Shown one piece after another: positions 5,101 to 7,944 of a stretch of 7,944 nucleotides of DNA. The translations under genes and the position numbers were made by a program. The notes under the pieces are model-generated. The model made no database searches. It was given only the letters and a program-made list of their open reading frames with translations, and was not told the DNA's origin. Where the stretch lies: the NCBI GenBank assembly GCA_903927495.1, contig CAIYNH010000969.1, positions 1 through 7,944 on the forward strand, read 5' to 3'. Every line of letters starts with the position of its first letter. The stretch's first letter is position 1. Origin of the DNA: an uncultured beta proteobacterium. GTDB taxonomy: Bacteria; Pseudomonadota; Gammaproteobacteria; Burkholderiales; Burkholderiaceae_C.

Positions 5101-7944
5101 CGTGGTAAACAGCGCCACCGGTGCCGGTACCGTCACCGCAATCGTCACGGTGTTGCCGCTGGTGTCAGCAACCACAACGTTGGCACTTCCCGTGGCAACG
5201 CCCGTCAATTCAAAGGTCAGCGCCGTCACAGCACGTGCGTTCACACTCACCACCGCTGGATTGCTGCTGGTTACCGTGTAGTTGATGCCTCCCGAGCTGT
5301 CTTTGGTGCCGCCAGCTATGGCATAGACATAGGTGCCTGCAGCTTGTGCGGCCACCACCGTCAGGCTCGACGGTGCCGTGGTCATCAAGGCGTTTGTGGC
5401 AGTCACGGTGACACCAATGCTCGTCTTTTGACCCGCCGCGTCACTGATGTTGAGTGTGGCCGTGCCTGCGGCCAAGCCGGTAAGCGACAGAGTCGTACCG
5501 CTGATGCTTGCATTGACAACTGTAGCGTTGCTGTTGGCCAAGTTGTACTTGGCAGTGCCAGGCCCAACCGGTACCACTTGTGTGCCACCATAGATCGAGT
5601 AGGTGTTCAGGTTCCCGCTGGCCAGCGTCAGGCTGGCCGGTGCGTCGGTAAATACCACGCCAGGGGCTGGTACGCTAACAGCAATGCTGACCACAGCGCC
5701 AAGACTGTCGCTCACCGCTACCGTGGCTGTGCCAGTGGCAACACCGGTAATGGTCAAGTCGCCTGTGGCGTTGACAACCGCTGTAGCTACCAATGGGTTG
5801 CTGCTTTTAACCACATAGGCTTTCAAGCCACCAATCACGTTGTAGAAATTGCTGGTTCCACTGGCCACGATCAGACTCGACGGTGCCGTGGTGAACAAAG
5901 TGTTTGGAGCTGGGACGGTGACCGCCAGTGTGATATGGACTCCTGCTGCGTCGGTGATAACAACCGAGGCTGCGCCCGTGGAAATTCCCTGCAGTGTGAA
6001 TTTACCGTCGGCTGTGCTGGGCTCAACGACCGCCACCACCGCAGCGTTGCTGCTGACAACACTGTAAGGTTTGACTCCTGCAATCTGAACACCACCCGAG
6101 ATGTAATAGGTGGCAGCAGCGCTGCCATTGGCCAGCGTCAGATTGGTCGGTGCCGTGCTGACCAGCGCGGGTGCAGCAGGGACTGTGGCCGTGATGTTGA
6201 CCGTCGTCCCTTTGGAGTCAGTCATCGTTATCACCGCAGCTCCGCTGGCCCCTGTAACAGGTGTCAGCGTGTAGGAGGCTCCAGTGGCCCCGGATTGAGT
6301 CACGCCCACCACCGCTGGGTTGCTGCTAGAGACGGTGTAGTTCGGGTACCCACCAGAGATGGCATAGGTGAGCGCAACACCACTGGACATGGTCAAGTTC
6401 GCAGGTGCCGTGGTAAACAGCGCCACCGGTGCCGGCACCGTCACCGCAATCGTTAGCGTCGTACCCTTGGAGTCAGTCACAATGACATTGGCAGAGCCGC
6501 CAGCTGTAGCGCCTACCACGCTGGGCAGCGCATTAATGGTGATGGATGAACCAATGACAGTTGCGGTCACTAAACTCTGATTGCTACTCTCAGCCTTGTA
6601 GTTGTAGGCCAAGCCTGTGAATGGAATACCCCCTGAGACGGCATAGTTGCCTGAAGTATTCATGGTCAGCAAAAGATTTGCCGGCGCTGTGCTTATCAAT
6701 GCACCCGCCGCCGGCACAGCGACTGTAATGGCGGTGGTAGATCCCACCGAATCACTGATTGTCAAGATGGCAGTACCAAGCGACAAACCACTGATCGTCA
6801 GGTTTGACCCGGTGACGACAGCACTGGCCACCAAAGCATTACTGCTGTTGACCTTGTAAGTGGGTGGCGCACCGCTGAAGGGCACACCGCCAAAGATCGT
6901 GAAGGTGTTGCTCCCGGTTCCATTGGCCAGTGTCAAATTGGTCGGTGCATCTGTGAACAAGCCGGTATTGACCGTCACATCCATGCTGATGACTGCACCT
7001 TTTGCATCGCTGATGGCGATAGTTTGCTTGCCAACAGCCAAGCCCTTGATCGACAAGGTATCGAGGTTGCTGCCGCTTAGTAAAGCTTGAGCAATGACAC
7101 CATTACCGTTGTCATTGACTGCGTAGGGCGCAGTACCACCAAACACTTTGTAAAAATTCGTGGTGCCGCTCAAAATAGCTAAGGTTGCCGGAGCGGTGCT
7201 AAACAAGGCCGTGCTTGCTGGCACAGTCACGGAGAGGGTGATAGGCGTGTTGACTGCGTCCTTGATGACGACAAGGGTGGAACCAGCACTGAGGCCCTGA
7301 ATGGTAAATTTGCCATTTGCCGCGGGCACCGTTGTGCTTGCAACCGCTGTATCACTGCTCAGGGCTGTGTACGGTGCTACGCCACCTGAGATCGTCACCA
7401 GATAAGTATCATTCGGCGCGACGGATCGAACAACGATATTGGCAGGCGCATCCACAAACAAAGCCGGTGGTTTGACATCGACAACGACTGTAAATTTTGT
7501 ACCCTTGGAATCCGAAACAATCACATTCGCCGTACCGCCGGCGGTGTTGGCCAGTGCCGTAATCGTCAAATTGGCACCGCTCACCAAGGCACTCACCAAA
7601 CCCGGCACTGAACTTTGAACACTGTACAAATTTGCTGCACCAGCAAATGGAATACCGCCAGAAATTGTGTAAGCGCTGCTACTAGTGCCACTGGCCAATG
7701 ACAGGTTTGATGGCGCGGTGCTGAGTAAAGCACCTGCCGAAACTACATCCACCGTCACCGTGATGCTTTTACCGACTGAATCGTTGATCAACAAGATAGC
7801 AGTACCGATTGTGAGCCCGTTGATGGTTAATGTGGAACCTGTTATCGTGGCACTGGCTACCAGCGGATTGCTGTTGTTAACTCGGTAACTGGAGGTGCCT
7901 GTTGCGTAGGGGACACCATCAAAAATAGTGAATGTATTGGATCC
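2125..7944 (-). CDS. Giant Ig-repeat surface/secreted protein, 5'-truncated by the window edge
   Basis: The frame is open from the right edge to TAA at 2125-2127 and gives 1939 residues; the N-terminus is missing. A TTG at 7792-7794 is inside a repeat module (the frame continues upstream as ...NGLTIGTAI), so it is not the true start. Visible residues 1-1289 are Ig-like modules, about 1280-1292 a Gly/Ser/Thr linker (GTGSSSSSTN), and 1290-1939 a different C-terminal region. Modules follow a loose consensus of a TAP start, ISGG, SSNP-x-VV, LTI-x-G, GTA, VSDS-x-G and a closing TIAVTV, typical of Big_2-like bacterial Ig folds in adhesins and other exported proteins. Extracellular location is inferred from composition (Ala/Val/Thr/Ser/Gly-rich, few charges). 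No signal peptide can be seen because the start is absent. The C-terminus ends GYLVP with no LPXTG, transmembrane anchor or obvious beta-barrel. Ligand and export route are unknown. A pilin-like gene follows 201 bp downstream. Confidence 0.93.
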   Translation of the reverse strand, partial: GSNTFTIFDGVPYATGTSSYRVNNSNPLVASATITGSTLTINGLTIGTAILLINDSVGKSITVTVDVVSAGALLSTAPSNLSLASGTSSSAYTISGGIPFAGAANLYSVQSSVPGLVSALVSGANLTITALANTAGGTANVIVSDSKGTKFTVVVDVKPPALFVDAPANIVVRSVAPNDTYLVTISGGVAPYTALSSDTAVASTTVPAANGKFTIQGLSAGSTLVVIKDAVNTPITLSVTVPASTALFSTAPATLAILSGTTNFYKVFGGTAPYAVNDNGNGVIAQALLSGSNLDTLSIKGLAVGKQTIAISDAKGAVISMDVTVNTGLFTDAPTNLTLANGTGSNTFTIFGGVPFSGAPPTYKVNSSNALVASAVVTGSNLTISGLSLGTAILTISDSVGSTTAITVAVPAAGALISTAPANLLLTMNTSGNYAVSGGIPFTGLAYNYKAESSNQSLVTATVIGSSITINALPSVVGATAGGSANVIVTDSKGTTLTIAVTVPAPVALFTTAPANLTMSSGVALTYAISGGYPNYTVSSSNPAVVGVTQSGATGASYTLTPVTGASGAAVITMTDSKGTTVNITATVPAAPALVSTAPTNLTLANGSAAATYYISGGVQIAGVKPYSVVSSNAAVVAVVEPSTADGKFTLQGISTGAASVVITDAAGVHITLAVTVPAPNTLFTTAPSSLIVASGTSNFYNVIGGLKAYVVKSSNPLVATAVVNATGDLTITGVATGTATVAVSDSLGAVVSIAVSVPAPGVVFTDAPASLTLASGNLNTYSIYGGTQVVPVGPGTAKYNLANSNATVVNASISGTTLSLTGLAAGTATLNISDAAGQKTSIGVTVTATNALMTTAPSSLTVVAAQAAGTYVYAIAGGTKDSSGGINYTVTSSNPAVVSVNARAVTALTFELTGVATGSANVVVADTSGNTVTIAVTVPAPVALFTTAPSSLAIAMGPAKAFAVFGGTQPYTVVNTNPSVASGSFGATPSTLSITGSAVGTASLIVSDAKGASVTIAVTVTSPGKLYTSAPASITVVASTGVDTFSINGGAPTYTVSSSNLLVAAVSMPDATSLRIQGGVSGSAVVTVTDSAGATVTIAITVPAADALFTNAPSTINITQLASPLTYAISGGYPPYAARSADSGIVTANVVGVSGLSISAVNSSAAVNGGSTSVLVSDSHGQTVTIQVKIGSSTALFTDAPIKAGGVTIAVLSTNTYMLNGGTAFQNGGTASYLVQSTNPGVVSATVVGPVLTVVGNAAGTGTIEVTDAIGTKLDILFTVGTGSSSSSTNTYPTLTSVLQTSAGVATSSIDATGYNLLQVTLKDPGNVGIANQLITVTGDPTKLSFPDGQSALTNASGVASIKVTRHDLLATGAGAMTVNYDYQVGMITAYSLGTPPVTPKMVTSYVGYQVTTANISLTNLDVTAATPLAAYGTRQVTVVANITTNGITAPATTTPINVSFSANCGQVSPSTATTDSTGTVLVTFSATDIAGTSPSTLGCSGKAVQITASTSGATAISQSLNVTQAPATSMSFVSASPTRIYLQNSGGVSQSLLTFQLLNQLGEGIKGQQVQLTLKTLNGGAIPNYSGIPNAAFDTAGNTTLLPLTTDGSGKISQAIYAGIVPASVIVNAALVSDATININSSVLAISSGRPVQSRLSLSIAKSAIEGFSVDGTSTTARLFMSDRQGNPVPDGTAVNMVVESGGATLTTGTCTTGTVAPGDSSCTLTIVSGGTRPANGLVTVLAYAVGEEDFTDTNGDNMYTCGEPFTDLGNAYRDDSMTSTGLNAYVGGDFTVPRDMLVTPSCALGGVTAGNGVPGTFDGIWGAVDVRAQAPLVMATGQANITQPIPITANALTLNLADLNGNSLPTGTSVAFTTADNTSLNSLTCTVVSGASTTVPNSLVPVTIAALLGGCATGDLVTVTVTSPLGVVTSRGYLVP
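2128..4077 (-). other. C-terminal non-repeat region of the giant protein (Big_1-like and cysteine-bearing domains)
   Basis: Residues 1290-1410 resemble an invasin-type Big_1 domain (QVTLKDPGNVGIANQ, then LTNASGVASIKVT). Residues 1411-1525 form a second Ig-like domain with Cys1466 and Cys1501. Residues 1526-1653 are a third, with LLNQLGEGIKGQQVQL and a DGSGKIS turn. Residues 1654-1832 start with another Big_1-like strand pattern (MSDRQGNPVPDGTAV) and contain Cys1713, 1725, 1764 and 1805 plus an acidic loop DTNGDNMYTCGE at about 1755-1766, followed by PFTDLGNAYRDD. Similar Asp/Asn-rich loops bind calcium in EF-hand or dockerin-like contexts, but that is only an analogy here. Residues 1833-1939 form a final Ig-like domain with Cys1888 and Cys1914. 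The eight cysteines fit disulfides formed outside the cytoplasm. This is the likely functional head or anchoring end; which of the two cannot be told. Confidence 0.7.
5096..5145. repeat. Near-identical 50-bp module-junction repeat, copy 1 (R10/R11)
   Basis: This stretch matches 6404-6453 at 49 of 50 bases by eye (one T/C difference in the GCCGG[T/C]ACCG segment). It encodes the end of one Ig module and the start of the next (TIAVTVPAPVALFTTAP). Flanking DNA on both sides of the two copies is clearly diverged. Confidence 0.85.
6404..6453. repeat. Near-identical 50-bp module-junction repeat, copy 2 (R5/R6)
   Basis: Direct repeat of 5096-5145 in the same orientation about 1.3 kb away. It lies at the entry to module R6, the one module of the R4-R8 block that has no counterpart among R0-R3, so a past recombination or gene-conversion event at this junction is plausible. 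Confidence 0.85.

Larger units (their letters stand above)
4078..7944 (-). repeat. Tandem Ig-like modules: one partial plus fourteen complete
   Basis: Counting visible residues from base 7944, modules start at residues 1 (partial, R0), 72, 161, 246, 327, 415, 508, 593, 682, 763, 852, 944, 1026, 1108 and 1196 (R1-R14). Lengths run from 81 to 94 residues, the variation lying mainly in loops after the GG motif. Most start with a form of ALFTTAP and close with a Val/Thr-rich strand such as IAVTVPAP. None contains cysteine or tryptophan. The modules are diverged in sequence, so the array is old, apart from short stretches of near-identical DNA at module junctions. R0-R3 align best with R4, R5, R7 and R8, which points to block duplication. 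Each module probably folds as an independent beta-sandwich, together making a long stalk; that is inference from the family. Confidence 0.9.

Noticed and set aside
5344..6456. A 370-codon plus-strand open frame antisense to the Ig modules
   Set aside because: It is rich in Arg, His, Cys, Gly and Asn with no domain pattern, and mirrors the repeating codons of the minus-strand gene. Long antisense frames are expected opposite such repeats.
7792..7794. TTG as the start of the giant protein
   Set aside because: It lies in the middle of a module's conserved strand and the frame continues as good Ig-module sequence up to base 7944.
4078..7944. CRISPR-like or satellite DNA array
   Set aside because: The periodicity is at the protein level, about 81-94 codons, with diverged DNA and a continuous reading frame; there are no short identical repeats with unique spacers.

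Overview
The window looks like chromosomal DNA from a beta-proteobacterium. This is an inference, not a proven assignment. It rests on the pilin-like protein, whose C-terminal pattern (Trp-x-Cys ... KYLP-x-SC) is typical of beta/gamma-proteobacterial PilA proteins, on a MazE-like/PIN toxin-antitoxin pair of proteobacterial style, and on the moderate GC content. All convincing genes lie on the minus strand, so in gene order the window reads from base 7944 down to base 1.

Bases 7944 to 2125 (about 73% of the window) are one uninterrupted minus-strand frame. It encodes the last 1939 residues of a giant surface or secreted protein whose start lies beyond the right edge. Residues 1-1289 of the visible part are one partial and fourteen complete bacterial Ig-like modules of 81-94 residues with no cysteine. 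A short Gly/Ser-rich stretch then leads into about 650 residues of different Ig-like (Big_1/invasin-like) and cysteine-bearing domains, one of which carries a possible calcium-binding Asp/Asn loop. The modules show a higher-order order: the first four match modules 4, 5, 7 and 8, so a multi-module block was duplicated.

Bases 1923 to 1417 encode a 168-residue protein that aligns along its whole length with type IV pilins but lacks the class III prepilin cleavage motif (no Gly at -1, no Phe at +1, no Glu at +5). It sits 201 bp downstream of the giant gene in the same direction, and a joint role at the cell surface is possible but unproven.

Bases 1227 to 976 hold an unrecognised 83-codon frame, and bases 988 to 785 a decayed frame resembling the N-terminal half of a ribbon-helix-helix antitoxin. 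Bases 777 to 128 are a complete vapBC-type toxin-antitoxin operon (MazE/AbrB-fold antitoxin, PIN-domain RNase toxin, GTGA start/stop overlap) preceded by a perfect 9-bp inverted repeat that is probably its operator. Bases 33-94, just after the operon, form a REP-like double hairpin bounded by an inverted 5-bp sequence.
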